Assembly (NCBI GenBank): GCA_937927675.1
Contig: CALBSG010000058.1
Coordinates: forward strand, 1 to 60,375
Reading direction: 5' to 3'
DNA: 60,375 nt
Source: an uncultured Paracoccaceae bacterium
GTDB taxonomy: Bacteria; Pseudomonadota; Alphaproteobacteria; Rhodobacterales; Rhodobacteraceae
Both the position numbers and the translations under genes were made by a program. Positions 42,721-53,279 of this stretch are shown in pieces. How positions within the stretch are numbered: position 1 is the stretch's first letter; the number at the start of each line of letters is the position of its first letter. The notes beneath the pieces were generated by a model, which worked only from the letters and a program-made list of their open reading frames with translations, was not told where the DNA came from and made no database searches.

Positions 42721-43614
42721 TTACTGCGCGGCCTTTTGCAGCGCCATCATGTCCTGCAAATAGGCGCCGAATTCGTCGCGCAAATCCGGCCGGGCCAAAC
42801 CAAAGGCCACAGTCGCCTGCAAGAACCCAGCCTTAGAGCCGCAATCATAGCGCTGGCCCCGGAAGCGATAGCCATAGACCTTGCCGGTTTTGGTCTCTTC
42901 GGCAATCGCGTCGGTCAGCTGAATCTCGCCCCCTGCGCCCTGTTTCAATTTGTTCAGGTTGTTCAGCACCTTCGGCTGCAAGATGTAGCGGCCGATCACA
43001 GCAAGGTTCGAAGGCGCATCTTCGGCTTTCGGCTTTTCAACCATGCCTTTGGCCTGCACGATGGCGCCCATATCCTCGGCGATATCCAAGACGCCATAGG
43101 ACGAGGTTTTAGCTGGGGCCACCTCCATCGCGGCGACGATATTGCCGCCGGTTTGCTCATAGGCCTCCATCATCTGCTGCAAGCAGGGCTTTTCGGCAGC
43201 GATGACATCATCGGGCAGCAAGACGGCAAAGGGTTCGTCGCCAATCAGGCGGCGGGCGCACCAAACGGCATGACCCAGACCCAGCGGGCGGTTCTGCCGA
43301 AGATAGGCGATGGCGCCGCTGTCCATATTGGTTTCTTTCAGGATCTCCAGCAATTCGTCCTTCCCGGCTTTGCGCAGGGTGCTTTCCAATTCAGGAGAGT
43401 GATCGAAGTAATCCTCCAGCGCTGACTTGCCCTTTGAGGTCACAAAGATGAATTCCTTGATCCCGGCCGCCCGCGCCTCATCAATGGCGTATTGGATCAG
43501 GGGGCGATCCACCAAAGTCATGATTTCTTTCGGGATTGATTTCGTCGCTGGCAGGAACCGTGTTCCCATGCCCGCGACGGGAAAGACCGCCTTGGTGACT
43601 TTCTTAAATTTCAT
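42721..43614 (-). CDS. galU: UTP-glucose-1-phosphate uridylyltransferase
   Basis: 297 aa. The nucleotide-binding block is AVFPVAGMGTRFLPATKSIP, with KEIMTLVDRPLIQYAIDEA next; LGLGHAVWCARRLIGDEPFAVL and GGEIQLTDAI are further GalU blocks. It makes UDP-glucose from UTP and glucose-1-phosphate. It heads the galU-GT4-GT2-GT14 transcript on the minus strand, so UDP-glucose supply and polysaccharide assembly appear co-expressed. A 163-nt AT-richer promoter region lies upstream. Confidence 0.97.
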   Translation of the reverse strand: MKFKKVTKAVFPVAGMGTRFLPATKSIPKEIMTLVDRPLIQYAIDEARAAGIKEFIFVTSKGKSALEDYFDHSPELESTLRKAGKDELLEILKETNMDSGAIAYLRQNRPLGLGHAVWCARRLIGDEPFAVLLPDDVIAAEKPCLQQMMEAYEQTGGNIVAAMEVAPAKTSSYGVLDIAEDMGAIVQAKGMVEKPKAEDAPSNLAVIGRYILQPKVLNNLNKLKQGAGGEIQLTDAIAEETKTGKVYGYRFRGQRYDCGSKAGFLQATVAFGLARPDLRDEFGAYLQDMMALQKAAQ

Positions 43615-43652
43615 CTCTCGAAATCCTCATACGGCCCGTCTTTTTTCCAACC

Positions 43653-43680
43653 AGATTACACGCTACCGCGAAACAGTTAA
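43653..43680 (-). promoter_or_regulatory. Candidate galU promoter
   Basis: On the minus strand: TTAACT (43680-43675), a 16-nt spacer, TAATCT (43658-43653), about 39 nt before the galU start codon. Moderate sigma-70 match. Confidence 0.35.
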
Positions 43681-43777
43681 CAGAAATTCTGGCAGGACTG
43701 GGGCGCTGTTATGTCGTTTGGAAACAATTACCATACATTCGCGTGAATGAACTGGGAAATTTCACCAAAAGATCACT

Positions 43778-44986
43778 TTATTGCACCGGTCGATAGCGCG
43801 CTATCCGCGACATTTCCTCGGCGATGCGGGCGCGGAAGGATGTCAGGCGCAGCCTTGGCCCCTGCCGGACCGACCGGCCGTAGACCCCCCCGCTTTGTAG
43901 CCAGAAGCCCTGATCGGTGAACTGCATGCGATGCGCGCGAGGCGTGGGGCCAAGACAGATCACGGTGGCAATTTCGCCGCCCGCCGCCGCCACGCCTGCG
44001 GCCTTCATAAGCCGTGATCGCTGCCACCTCCGCCCTGACAGCACAAGACCCGGCCGTGGTCCGGTATACGGCAACGGCATAAAGACCCCAGCGTCAGGCA
44101 GCGGGGTTAAAACGCCCAACGTGCGCTGCATGCCATCATCCCAACCTTCGGCCAGACTGGCCAACAGGGCCTTGGCTTCGGCCGTTGTCACCTGCCTGTC
44201 ATGCAGCAGGTTCGCCACACGGGCCTCTTGGGCCGCAATGGCAGGGATCGTGTCTTGCTCCAGCATCTCAGGGGCGTGCCGACGCAGGAAGATGGCGATC
44301 GAGGCAGCGATCTCATGCAAGGACAAAGGCACCCGATCCGCGCGGCGGCGCGTGCTGGCGGCATACCCGTGATGCACCTGCGCGTCAGGAATGACGGCTG
44401 TCAGTCCGTGGGATGCAAGCCGCAGGTTCGCATCCGCCTCGTCCAGATAAAAGCGGAACGCGGGGTCAAAACCACCGATTCGAACCAGCGCATCACGACG
44501 AAAGGCGCAATTGGTGCCTTGGGTCTTGACCGCCCGTTGGGGTGTTCCGGCATATTGCCCGGCCTTGGGCGGCAAGGCATGGTCAAGCCCGGTCGCGTCC
44601 ACCTCGCAGGCCTGCCATTGATAAGAAATCCCGTTGCGCCCCCGCACGAATCCGGTTGCGGCCACCACTTGCGGGGTATCAAACCCTGCACACAGCCGCG
44701 ACAGCCACGTTGGTTCGGCCACCGCGTCATCGTCGATAAAGGCAACAACCTCGCCCGCGGCATGGGTCAGGCCAAGATTGCGCGCCGCAGAAATATTGGC
44801 CTCATCAAACGGCAAGATCTTTAGCCCGACGTCCAACGCCTGCGCCGCGGCGACTCCGGTCGGGTCCGCGACCACGATCACCTCGAAATCCGGATGGTCC
44901 TGCTGCGTCAAGCCCAAGAGACAGCGCCGCAACGCCGCCGCGCGATGGCGACTGACGATGATGACGCTGGTCGGCCGGGCTTTCAT
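43778..44986 (-). CDS. Glycosyltransferase family 2
   Basis: 402 aa. A GT-A domain occupies about 1-240: SVIIVSRHRAAALRRCLLGL, FEVIVVADP, NISAARNLGLTHAAGEVVAF, and the metal-binding IDDDA. RFYLDEADANLRL carries the catalytic-base type acidic residues. The C-terminal ~150 residues are of unknown role. The sugar is unknown. Its ATG overlaps the kdsB TGA (ATGA), which ties it to Kdo activation and suggests a Kdo-containing polysaccharide or LPS core (inference). Confidence 0.87.
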   Translation of the reverse strand: MKARPTSVIIVSRHRAAALRRCLLGLTQQDHPDFEVIVVADPTGVAAAQALDVGLKILPFDEANISAARNLGLTHAAGEVVAFIDDDAVAEPTWLSRLCAGFDTPQVVAATGFVRGRNGISYQWQACEVDATGLDHALPPKAGQYAGTPQRAVKTQGTNCAFRRDALVRIGGFDPAFRFYLDEADANLRLASHGLTAVIPDAQVHHGYAASTRRRADRVPLSLHEIAASIAIFLRRHAPEMLEQDTIPAIAAQEARVANLLHDRQVTTAEAKALLASLAEGWDDGMQRTLGVLTPLPDAGVFMPLPYTGPRPGLVLSGRRWQRSRLMKAAGVAAAGGEIATVICLGPTPRAHRMQFTDQGFWLQSGGVYGRSVRQGPRLRLTSFRARIAEEMSRIARYRPVQ

Positions 44987-45771
44987 CCCATTGCGGCCAT
45001 CATCGCCTCGATTGTGGCGACGTCGCTGGGGTTGTTCAACTCCCAGAACTGGCGGCCTTTGGCCTGAACCTCGACACAAAGCACATGGCGGCCATTCTCA
45101 AGGAACCGCAACTGCTCCAGCCCTTCCAGCTTTTCCAAGGGGCCGACCGGCCAGCTGGGATAGGCGGCCAACGCGGCGGGGCGATAGGCGTAAACGCCGA
45201 CATGGTGGAAAACCGGGGTTTCCTCATCATCGGCATAGGTCTTGCCGGTAAAGGGGATCACCTCTTTGGAAAAGTATAGCCCGCGCATCCCTGCGCCGAA
45301 CACCGCTGTCGTGCCACCCACACGGCCCGCGCGGCGATCCGCCAAAAGGCCATTCAACCCACGGCCATCACAGCGCAAAACGGGCGTCGCGATGTCGGCA
45401 GCGGGATCAGCCAAAAGACCTTTGACCAGATCCTCGACGAACCAAGCGGGCGTCAGCGGCGCATCACCTTGCAGGTTCACCACCACATCAAAGCCCGGCA
45501 GTTTTGCCGCCACTTCGGCGCACCGCTCGGTGCCGTTTTGCGCGTCAGAGGAGGTCATCACAACCTCGGCTCCAAAGGATTCCGCATGGGTGCGGATACG
45601 GTCGTCATCTGTCGCCACCACAACCCGATCAGCGCCCTTGACGGACATCGCCGCCTCCCAAGACCGGCGGATCAGGGTTTTCTCGCCATCCGGCCCTCTC
45701 AGGAAAACCAATGGCTTGCCCGGATAGCGGGTAGAGGCATAGCGGGCCGGGATGGCGATCAGGACGCTCAT
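44983..45771 (-). CDS. kdsB: 3-deoxy-manno-octulosonate cytidylyltransferase
   Basis: 262 aa. It opens with SVLIAIPARYASTRYPGKPL, the CTP-binding signature. VVVATDDDRI, MTSSDAQNGTERCAEVA and VVNLQGDAPL are specific CMP-Kdo synthetase blocks. It activates Kdo with CTP for WaaA or capsule enzymes (KpsU is the capsule homologue). It is in a cysQ-kdsB-GT2 operon with four-base overlaps at both junctions, rather than beside the LPS genes. Confidence 0.94.
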   Translation of the reverse strand: MSVLIAIPARYASTRYPGKPLVFLRGPDGEKTLIRRSWEAAMSVKGADRVVVATDDDRIRTHAESFGAEVVMTSSDAQNGTERCAEVAAKLPGFDVVVNLQGDAPLTPAWFVEDLVKGLLADPAADIATPVLRCDGRGLNGLLADRRAGRVGGTTAVFGAGMRGLYFSKEVIPFTGKTYADDEETPVFHHVGVYAYRPAALAAYPSWPVGPLEKLEGLEQLRFLENGRHVLCVEVQAKGRQFWELNNPSDVATIEAMMAAMG

Positions 45772-46562
45772 TTCTTCAACTCCACGCCGGGGGCATAGGC
45801 GATGAAGAACGGGTTGTCCCAGCCCGGCTTGCCATAGGCGAGCGGCGTATGGTCGTCAAAGCGCACCACCTGCCCCCCTGCCCCACGCAACACAGCGTCA
45901 CCTGCTGCGGTGTCCCATTCCATCGTGCGGCCCAGCCGGGGGTAAATATCTGCCTCACCCGTCGCGACAAGGCAGAACTTCAGGCTGGAGCCTGCAGATT
46001 TCGCATCTTTGACAGTATATTTCCCAATGTAATCATCGGTCGCCGCATCGCGGTGCGATTTCGACGCCACCACCATCAGCGCGCCGTTGTCGGGGGCCGA
46101 TACCGTGATCGGCGTCACCGCACCGGCCGCATCTTTGGCCAAGGGACCGGTTTCCTCGACCGATACCCCATCCGCCTGCGTGTAGAACAGACGCCCTTGC
46201 GCAGGCGCATAGACCACACCGCGCAGTGGCACGCCATTTTCGACATAGGCGATGTTCACCGTAAAATCGCCGCGGCGCTGGACGAATTCCTTGGTGCCGT
46301 CCAAAGGATCGACGATCAGGAAGGTCTGGGCGGTCAGCGCATGGCTGTCGGCCTGTTCTTCAGTGATAAGGATCACCTCGGGGAAAGCCGCGCGCAAACC
46401 GGCCGAGATCAGCGCATCCGCGGCCTCGTCGGCCTCGGTCACCGGGCTGGCATCGCTTTTGGATTTCACGGCAAAATCCGGGCTGTTATAGACCTGCATG
46501 ATAGCATCGCCCGCCTCAAGTGCGAGACGGCGGATGGTGGGGATCAAACGGTCGAAATCCAT
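45768..46562 (-). CDS. cysQ: 3'(2'),5'-bisphosphate nucleotidase
   Basis: 264 aa, inositol-monophosphatase fold. Metal-binding residues are visible as EE (68-69), DPLDGT (85-90) and the WD in MEWDTAAGD. It hydrolyses PAP (3'-phosphoadenosine 5'-phosphate) to AMP. The DPLDGTKEFVQRRGDF stretch distinguishes CysQ from general inositol phosphatases. The start is MDFDRLIP at 46562, with AAGGAAG upstream. It heads the cysQ-kdsB-GT2 operon; PAP is a by-product of sulfotransferases, so polysaccharide sulfation is a possible context, not shown. Confidence 0.92.
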   Translation of the reverse strand: MDFDRLIPTIRRLALEAGDAIMQVYNSPDFAVKSKSDASPVTEADEAADALISAGLRAAFPEVILITEEQADSHALTAQTFLIVDPLDGTKEFVQRRGDFTVNIAYVENGVPLRGVVYAPAQGRLFYTQADGVSVEETGPLAKDAAGAVTPITVSAPDNGALMVVASKSHRDAATDDYIGKYTVKDAKSAGSSLKFCLVATGEADIYPRLGRTMEWDTAAGDAVLRGAGGQVVRFDDHTPLAYGKPGWDNPFFIAYAPGVELKK

Positions 46563-46698
46563 GGCACTTCCTTGTAGACCGAGTTTCACGGCCTTGACGT
46601 TGATTTAACACAGCCGCGCCTTTATCATGTGTTGGAAAGGGAACAGCAAGATTTCCTAGATAATCAGGGCCGCAATGCCCGTATGAGGTCGAGTGTAA

Positions 46699-47523
46699 AT
46701 GTTTCGCCCCGCTGTGCCGACAACCCGGATAGGCAGCACGCTTGCGCTGTTCGAGCTGATTTTCCACGCCTCGGTGCGCCATATTCGCAAAAGCAACGGG
46801 AATGCGATTGTCGGCCTTTTGGTGTCGATCGCGCAATCGCTGGTCGGCATCGGGGTGATGCTTATCATGTTCTGGCTGATCGGTCGCAGCATGGGCAACC
46901 AACTGCGCGGTGATTACATCCTTTACATCATGTCGGGCATCTTCAGCTTCATGGCCCATGCCAAGGCGATCAAGGCAGTGTCCTCGGCCGAGGGGCCAAC
47001 GTCGTCGATGATGAAACACGCGCCGATGAACACCATCGTTTCAGTTTCGGCGGCGGCCCTTTCGGCACTTTACATGCAGACCCTTGCCGCAGGGGTAATC
47101 CTGTTCGGCTACCACGCGCTCTGGACCCCGATTTCCATTGACCAGCCGGTGGGCGTCGGCGTGATGTATCTCTTGTCTTGGTCGTCGGGCATCGGGATCG
47201 GGCTGATCTTCAAGGCGGCAACGCCTTGGGCGCCGGATTTCTTCACCGTTGCCACCACGGCCTTTACTCGCGCCAATTTCGTGTTTTCCGGCAAGATGTT
47301 TGTGGCCAACATGACACCAATGTCGGTGCTTAAGGTCTTCATGTGGAACCCGCTGTTCCATTGCATCGACCAAAGCCGCGGCTACATGTTCCTGAATTAT
47401 GAACCGCGCTACACCTCGGCGCTTTATCCTGTGATCACCACCTTTGTTTTGATTGTGATCGGGCTGATGGCCGAACGCTATACCGAGAGCCACATCTCGG
47501 CCAGTTGGAACGCCAAACGCTGA
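46699..47523 (+). CDS. ABC-2 type polysaccharide export permease (KpsM-like)
   Basis: 274 aa, about six transmembrane helices. It starts with a cytoplasmic segment FELIFHASVRHIRKSNGNAI, then helices. It resembles the capsule/O-antigen permease group by size, helix pattern and polar loops such as MFVANMTPMSVLKVFMWNPLFH. No ATPase gene (kpsT) is adjacent in the window. It is divergent from the cysQ-kdsB-GT2 operon, sharing a 136-nt promoter region. GAGG lies upstream of the ATG. Its exact cargo is unknown. Confidence 0.75.
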   Translation: MFRPAVPTTRIGSTLALFELIFHASVRHIRKSNGNAIVGLLVSIAQSLVGIGVMLIMFWLIGRSMGNQLRGDYILYIMSGIFSFMAHAKAIKAVSSAEGPTSSMMKHAPMNTIVSVSAAALSALYMQTLAAGVILFGYHALWTPISIDQPVGVGVMYLLSWSSGIGIGLIFKAATPWAPDFFTVATTAFTRANFVFSGKMFVANMTPMSVLKVFMWNPLFHCIDQSRGYMFLNYEPRYTSALYPVITTFVLIVIGLMAERYTESHISASWNAKR

Positions 47524-47626
47524 CGGGCGGCGGGTTCGCGGCCGCTTCTCAACCCCGCCCGACGGCCCGGCGTGACAGTCCTGTCGATTTTCCGCAGATT
47601 CTTCTGATTGAACCCCGTCGACGCCG

Positions 47627-47655
47627 CTTGCAGCCCCAAATTCCCCTCCCTATAT
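47627..47655 (+). promoter_or_regulatory. Candidate sigma-32 promoter of dnaK
   Basis: CTTGCAG (47627-47633), 14 nt, CCCTATAT (47648-47655), close to the sigma-32 consensus CTTGAAA / CCCCATNT. It lies about 110 nt before the dnaK ATG. I see no CIRCE element. Confidence 0.5.
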
Positions 47656-47766
47656 ACGCCCAGAAGCCGGACCGGGCGGCCGCCTGTTCCGCGTCTCACA
47701 TGGGATCGGGTCGGGATGCCTTCTTGGGTTCCGCCCCACAACATCGCCGAAGGAAAGGGACCACTC

Positions 47767-49674
<1,908 letters not shown>

Positions 49675-49692
49675 TCCGCAGGGAACTTCCGG

Positions 49693-49716
49693 GGGCGGCC
49701 TTGCAAAGGGCCGCCC
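49693..49716 (+). other. Intercistronic hairpin between dnaK and dnaJ
   Basis: GGGCGGCC (49693-49700) pairs with GGCCGCCC (49709-49716), an 8-bp GC stem with an 8-nt loop, and no T tract. A partial terminator or mRNA-stabilising hairpin would lower dnaJ relative to dnaK; such hairpins are common at this junction. Confidence 0.6.
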
Positions 49717-49746
49717 TTCGCCTGTTCCCCATCTTTGGGGTTTGCC

Positions 49747-50895
49747 ATGGCAAAACGTGATTACTACGACGTGCTGGGCGCCAAAAAAGGTGCTACGGCC
49801 GATGAGTTGAAAAAAGCCTATCGCCAAAAGGCGAAAGAGCTTCACCCCGACCGCAATTCCGACAATCCGAACGCCGAGGCTCAGTTCAAAGAAGTGAACG
49901 AAGCCTATGATGTGCTGAAGGATGCCGACAAAAAGGCCGCTTATGACCGTTATGGTCATGCCGCCTTTGAAGGTGGCAGCGCGGGACCGCGGGGCGGATT
50001 TCAGGGCGGCGGGCAAGGTGATTTTGCCAGCGCGTTCTCGGATGTGTTCGAAGACCTGTTCGGCGATTTCATGGGCCGTGGTGGGGGTGGCGGGGGCCGG
50101 TCGCGCGCGCAGCGTGGATCTGACCTGCGCTACAACCTGCGTGTCTCATTGGATGAGGCCTTTGCTGGCGTTCAGAAAACCATCAACGTGCCGACCTCGA
50201 TCGCCTGCGACGCCTGTCACGGCACTGGCGCCGAAGGCGGGTCCGAACCCACCACTTGCCCGACCTGCTCCGGCATGGGCAAGGTGCGGGCGCAGCAGGG
50301 CTTTTTCACGGTTGAACGCACCTGCCCGACCTGTTCGGGTGCGGGGCAGATCGTCAAGAACCCTTGCAAATCCTGCCATGGCCATGGCCGGATCGAAAAG
50401 GAACGCGCACTGTCGGTGAATATCCCGGCGGGGGTCGAAACTGGAACCCGTATTCGTCTGGCGGGCGAGGGTGAGGCCGGCCTGCGCGGCGGGCCGACCG
50501 GTGATCTTTACATCTTCATCGAGGTGAAAGACCATCCGATCTTCCAGCGCGATGGCGTGCATCTGTTCTGCCGCGTGCCGATTTCCTTTGCCACAGCCGC
50601 CCTTGGCGGCGAAGTGGACGTCCCGACCATCGACGGCGGCAAGGCCAAGGTGAAAGTGCCCGCAGGCAGCCAGACCGGCAAGCAAATGCGCCTGCGCGGC
50701 AAAGGCATGCCGGCTCTGCGCGGGGCTGGCACGGGCGATATGCTGTTGGAACTGGCCGTTGAAACCCCGGTCAACCTGACCACGCGGCAGCGCGAGCTTC
50801 TGCGCGAGTTCGAAGCCCTGTCAGAAGAAAACAACCCGGAAGGGTCGTCGTTCTTCTCCAAGGTCAAGGGCTTTTGGGACGGGATGAAGGGCTAA
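49747..50895 (+). CDS. dnaJ: Chaperone protein DnaJ
   Basis: 382 aa. The J domain (1-70) has the HPD motif (KELHPDRN). A Gly/Phe-rich region (about 75-125, GGFQGGGQGDF and GRGGGGGGR) is followed by four zinc-finger repeats of CxxCxGxG type (CDACHGTG, CPTCSGMG, CPTCSGAG, CKSCHGHG) and the C-terminal substrate-binding domain. It stimulates DnaK ATPase. The ATG at 49747 (MAKRDYYDVLG) is preferred over 49735. Confidence 0.98.
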   Translation: MAKRDYYDVLGAKKGATADELKKAYRQKAKELHPDRNSDNPNAEAQFKEVNEAYDVLKDADKKAAYDRYGHAAFEGGSAGPRGGFQGGGQGDFASAFSDVFEDLFGDFMGRGGGGGGRSRAQRGSDLRYNLRVSLDEAFAGVQKTINVPTSIACDACHGTGAEGGSEPTTCPTCSGMGKVRAQQGFFTVERTCPTCSGAGQIVKNPCKSCHGHGRIEKERALSVNIPAGVETGTRIRLAGEGEAGLRGGPTGDLYIFIEVKDHPIFQRDGVHLFCRVPISFATAALGGEVDVPTIDGGKAKVKVPAGSQTGKQMRLRGKGMPALRGAGTGDMLLELAVETPVNLTTRQRELLREFEALSEENNPEGSSFFSKVKGFWDGMKG

Positions 50896-50906
50896 ACACA
50901 CTTGTC

Positions 50907-50945
50907 GTCGCCTTCGGCGCTCCTCAAGGAGACGCCGAAGGCGAC
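50907..50945. other. Long perfect hairpin between dnaJ and radC
   Basis: GTCGCCTTCGGCG (50907-50919) and CGCCGAAGGCGAC (50933-50945) are perfect 13-base complements. Inside, CTCC (50920-50923) pairs with GGAG (50928-50931) around TCAA. No T tract follows directly; a T-rich run begins 18 bases later. It is a probable terminator or processing site between dnaJ and radC. Confidence 0.65.
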
Positions 50946-50996
50946 CGACGAGCGAGTGTTAACCTTTTCTTCACCCTGCGCTGAGACAGTAAAGTC

Positions 50997-51761
50997 ATGG
51001 CACAGCATGGCTTCTCCGATGGCATCCTGCCCCTGTTCTCCTCCTCTGACGCGGACGAAGCGGCCGCGGTGCCGATATCTGGCCGCTTGCCCAGCTATAT
51101 CTCAGACCATCGCAGCCGCCTGCGCGCCCGCTTTCGCGATGGGGGTGCTGCGGCGCTGCCTGATTATGAAATGCTGGAACTGGTCCTGTTTCGCGCCATT
51201 CCCCGGCAGGACGTAAAGCCGCTGGCGCGGCTGCTTCTTGATACGTTCGGCGATTTCAATCGCGTCATCACCGCCAGCCCGGCGCGTCTGGCGCTGGTCA
51301 AGGGGGTCGGAGACGCCGTCATCACCGAGTTGAAGATCATCGAGGCCGCCGCGCAGCGCATGATGAGGGCGCGGGTGATGCACCAACCGATACTGTCGTC
51401 TTGGGACGCCCTACTGGATTATTGCCACACCACCATGGCGCATCGCGAAACCGAGCAGTTCCGTATCCTGTTTCTAGACCGCAAGAATGTACTGATCGCC
51501 GACGAAGAACAGGCCAAGGGCACGGTGGATCATGTCCCCGTCTACCCACGCGAGGTGGTGAAACGTGCGCTGGAGTTGAACGCCTCGGCGCTGATCCTCG
51601 TGCATAACCATCCTTCGGGCGACCCGACACCGTCGGATGCCGATATCAGCATGACCCATCAGGTGCAGGACGCGGCGCAGGTGCTGGGCATTACCCTGCA
51701 TGACCACCTCATCATCGGCAAATCACGCGAGGTCAGTTTCCGCGCGGCAGGCTACCTTTAA
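50997..51761 (+). CDS. radC: RadC family JAB-domain protein
   Basis: 254 aa. An N-terminal helix-hairpin-helix region (DYEMLELVLFRAIPRQDVKPLA, then LVKGVGDAVITELK) is followed by the JAMM/MPN+ domain with HNHPSGDPTPSDAD (H203, H205 and the Asp as metal ligands). Despite the name, a role in recombination repair is not established; members may be nucleases or peptidases. The start MAQHGFSD at 50997 has a weak ribosome-binding site. The stop overlaps that of the convergent OmpA-domain gene in TTAA. Confidence 0.92.
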   Translation: MAQHGFSDGILPLFSSSDADEAAAVPISGRLPSYISDHRSRLRARFRDGGAAALPDYEMLELVLFRAIPRQDVKPLARLLLDTFGDFNRVITASPARLALVKGVGDAVITELKIIEAAAQRMMRARVMHQPILSSWDALLDYCHTTMAHRETEQFRILFLDRKNVLIADEEQAKGTVDHVPVYPREVVKRALELNASALILVHNHPSGDPTPSDADISMTHQVQDAAQVLGITLHDHLIIGKSREVSFRAAGYL

Positions 51762-53263
51762 GGCTTCGCCGTTGCGGGCAACGCCCAAACTTCCACCCGG
51801 CGGTTCAACCGGCGCCCGGCAGCGGTCTGGTCGCAGGCCATCGGCAACGCCTCACCAAAGGATTCCACACGGGGGAACTGTTCGGGCGGCAGGTCCGGCA
51901 GGGCAGATTGCAGCGCGGCCAGCACCTGCGCCGCACGATCCCGAGACAGGTCAAGGTTCTCTACCCCCGCGCCAGAGCCGTCGGAGAACCCGGCCAGCAC
52001 CAAAGTTTCGCCCGACAACACACCCGACGCAATCATCTTGGCCAGATCGCTCAGCGTATCGCGGCTGGCCGGGTCAAGCTCGGTCAGGCCATCCTGAAAG
52101 CGGAAGGTGTAGGACAGCCGGTCAGCCCCATCCATAAGGTCCACCAACCGCTTCAGATCCGTCAGCGAGGTATCTTCCCCTGCGCCTTGAATGGCATTGA
52201 TCAGCCGCAAGCCATCCGCCGCCATGGCCTGCCGTGCCAACCCACGCCCAACCAACCCCGCCTGCTCCACCGCCTTTTGCGCCGGGGGCAGCGAGAGGAA
52301 TTCCAAAAACTCCCGCGCAGCAAGCGGCAAACGACGACGCGGTGTCAGGAAATAGACCGGCAGCGTCAGCGGATAATCCTCGGCCTTTACCGCCAATGGC
52401 GTTACCGGCAGCGCAAACCCACAGCTGTCAGCAAGCCCGATCACCCGGGCCTTCCCCGTCACCGACCGCCCGGTGACGGCCAGCGCCCAAGGATCACGCG
52501 CCACGGCAGCGGCCAGCGCCTCGGGCGTGTCATGCACGACAGTTGCGGCAATATTGCGCCCCAGCCGCCCAGCCAGCGCGCGGTTCAAATCCGCGTCCTC
52601 GGACAATCCGTGCAGGACCAAAGGCATGTCCGGCCCGCCAATCTCGGCCCAATTGCTCACCTCTCCCATCAGGGCACGGGCCAGATCCGGCGTCGCGATT
52701 GAAGGGACGGGATTGTCAGCCGCAGTGATGGCAACCAGAGGGTCCAATCCGACTGTGCGATTGCCAAAGGCCGGGTCACTGGCGGCGGCAAGGATCAACT
52801 CTGCGCGGCCTGCGACGAGCGCAGTATGGGCTTCGGCCGGGGACAGGGGCTGAAAACTGAATTCGGCCAGAATCTTGTTGGTTGCAGGATCGACCAGTCG
52901 GGTCGGGGCATCTCGCCCCTCCGCCACAATCAGCCGCAGTCCCTGCGCCTGCGCAAACCCCCGCACCAGCCCCGGCACCAAGGCTGCGCCCAAGGCTGGC
53001 GCGCCAACGATGCGGATTACCGCCTTGGGCGCGGTCAGATCGGGGCAGGCCGGGCCATCACAAATCACGCCCTGCGCGTCCAGCGTCAGCAGACCATAGG
53101 CGCTGTCGATGCGATAAAACTCGCCATCATAACCCTGCAACTGACCAGAAATCGCCAGCGCCCCATCGCGAGATGTCAGCGTGACGTCCTGCGCTGCGGC
53201 AGGTCGGACAAGGCTAAAAAAGACAAGCGCGGCAAGAAAAACCCCGCGCACCAGGAACGTCAT
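51758..53263 (-). CDS. Periplasmic binding protein / OmpA-domain fusion
   Basis: 501 aa with a signal peptide (about 1-24, ending AAAQ). The centre (about 80-335) resembles a phosphate-type ABC binding protein (PstS-like): VIRIVGAPALGAALVPGLV, RAELILAAASDP, MGEVSNWAEIGGPD and LPVYFLTPRR. The C-terminal ~120 residues form an OmpA-like peptidoglycan-binding domain: LSYTFRFQDGLTELDPASRD, LVLAGFSDGSG, and the terminal NRRVEVWALP. It is probably periplasmic, tethered to the cell wall. The ligand is unknown. The partner gene of unknown function is 16 nt upstream on the same strand. Confidence 0.82.
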   Translation of the reverse strand: MTFLVRGVFLAALVFFSLVRPAAAQDVTLTSRDGALAISGQLQGYDGEFYRIDSAYGLLTLDAQGVICDGPACPDLTAPKAVIRIVGAPALGAALVPGLVRGFAQAQGLRLIVAEGRDAPTRLVDPATNKILAEFSFQPLSPAEAHTALVAGRAELILAAASDPAFGNRTVGLDPLVAITAADNPVPSIATPDLARALMGEVSNWAEIGGPDMPLVLHGLSEDADLNRALAGRLGRNIAATVVHDTPEALAAAVARDPWALAVTGRSVTGKARVIGLADSCGFALPVTPLAVKAEDYPLTLPVYFLTPRRRLPLAAREFLEFLSLPPAQKAVEQAGLVGRGLARQAMAADGLRLINAIQGAGEDTSLTDLKRLVDLMDGADRLSYTFRFQDGLTELDPASRDTLSDLAKMIASGVLSGETLVLAGFSDGSGAGVENLDLSRDRAAQVLAALQSALPDLPPEQFPRVESFGEALPMACDQTAAGRRLNRRVEVWALPATAKP

Positions 53264-53279
53264 GAAATAGCCTGATCTG

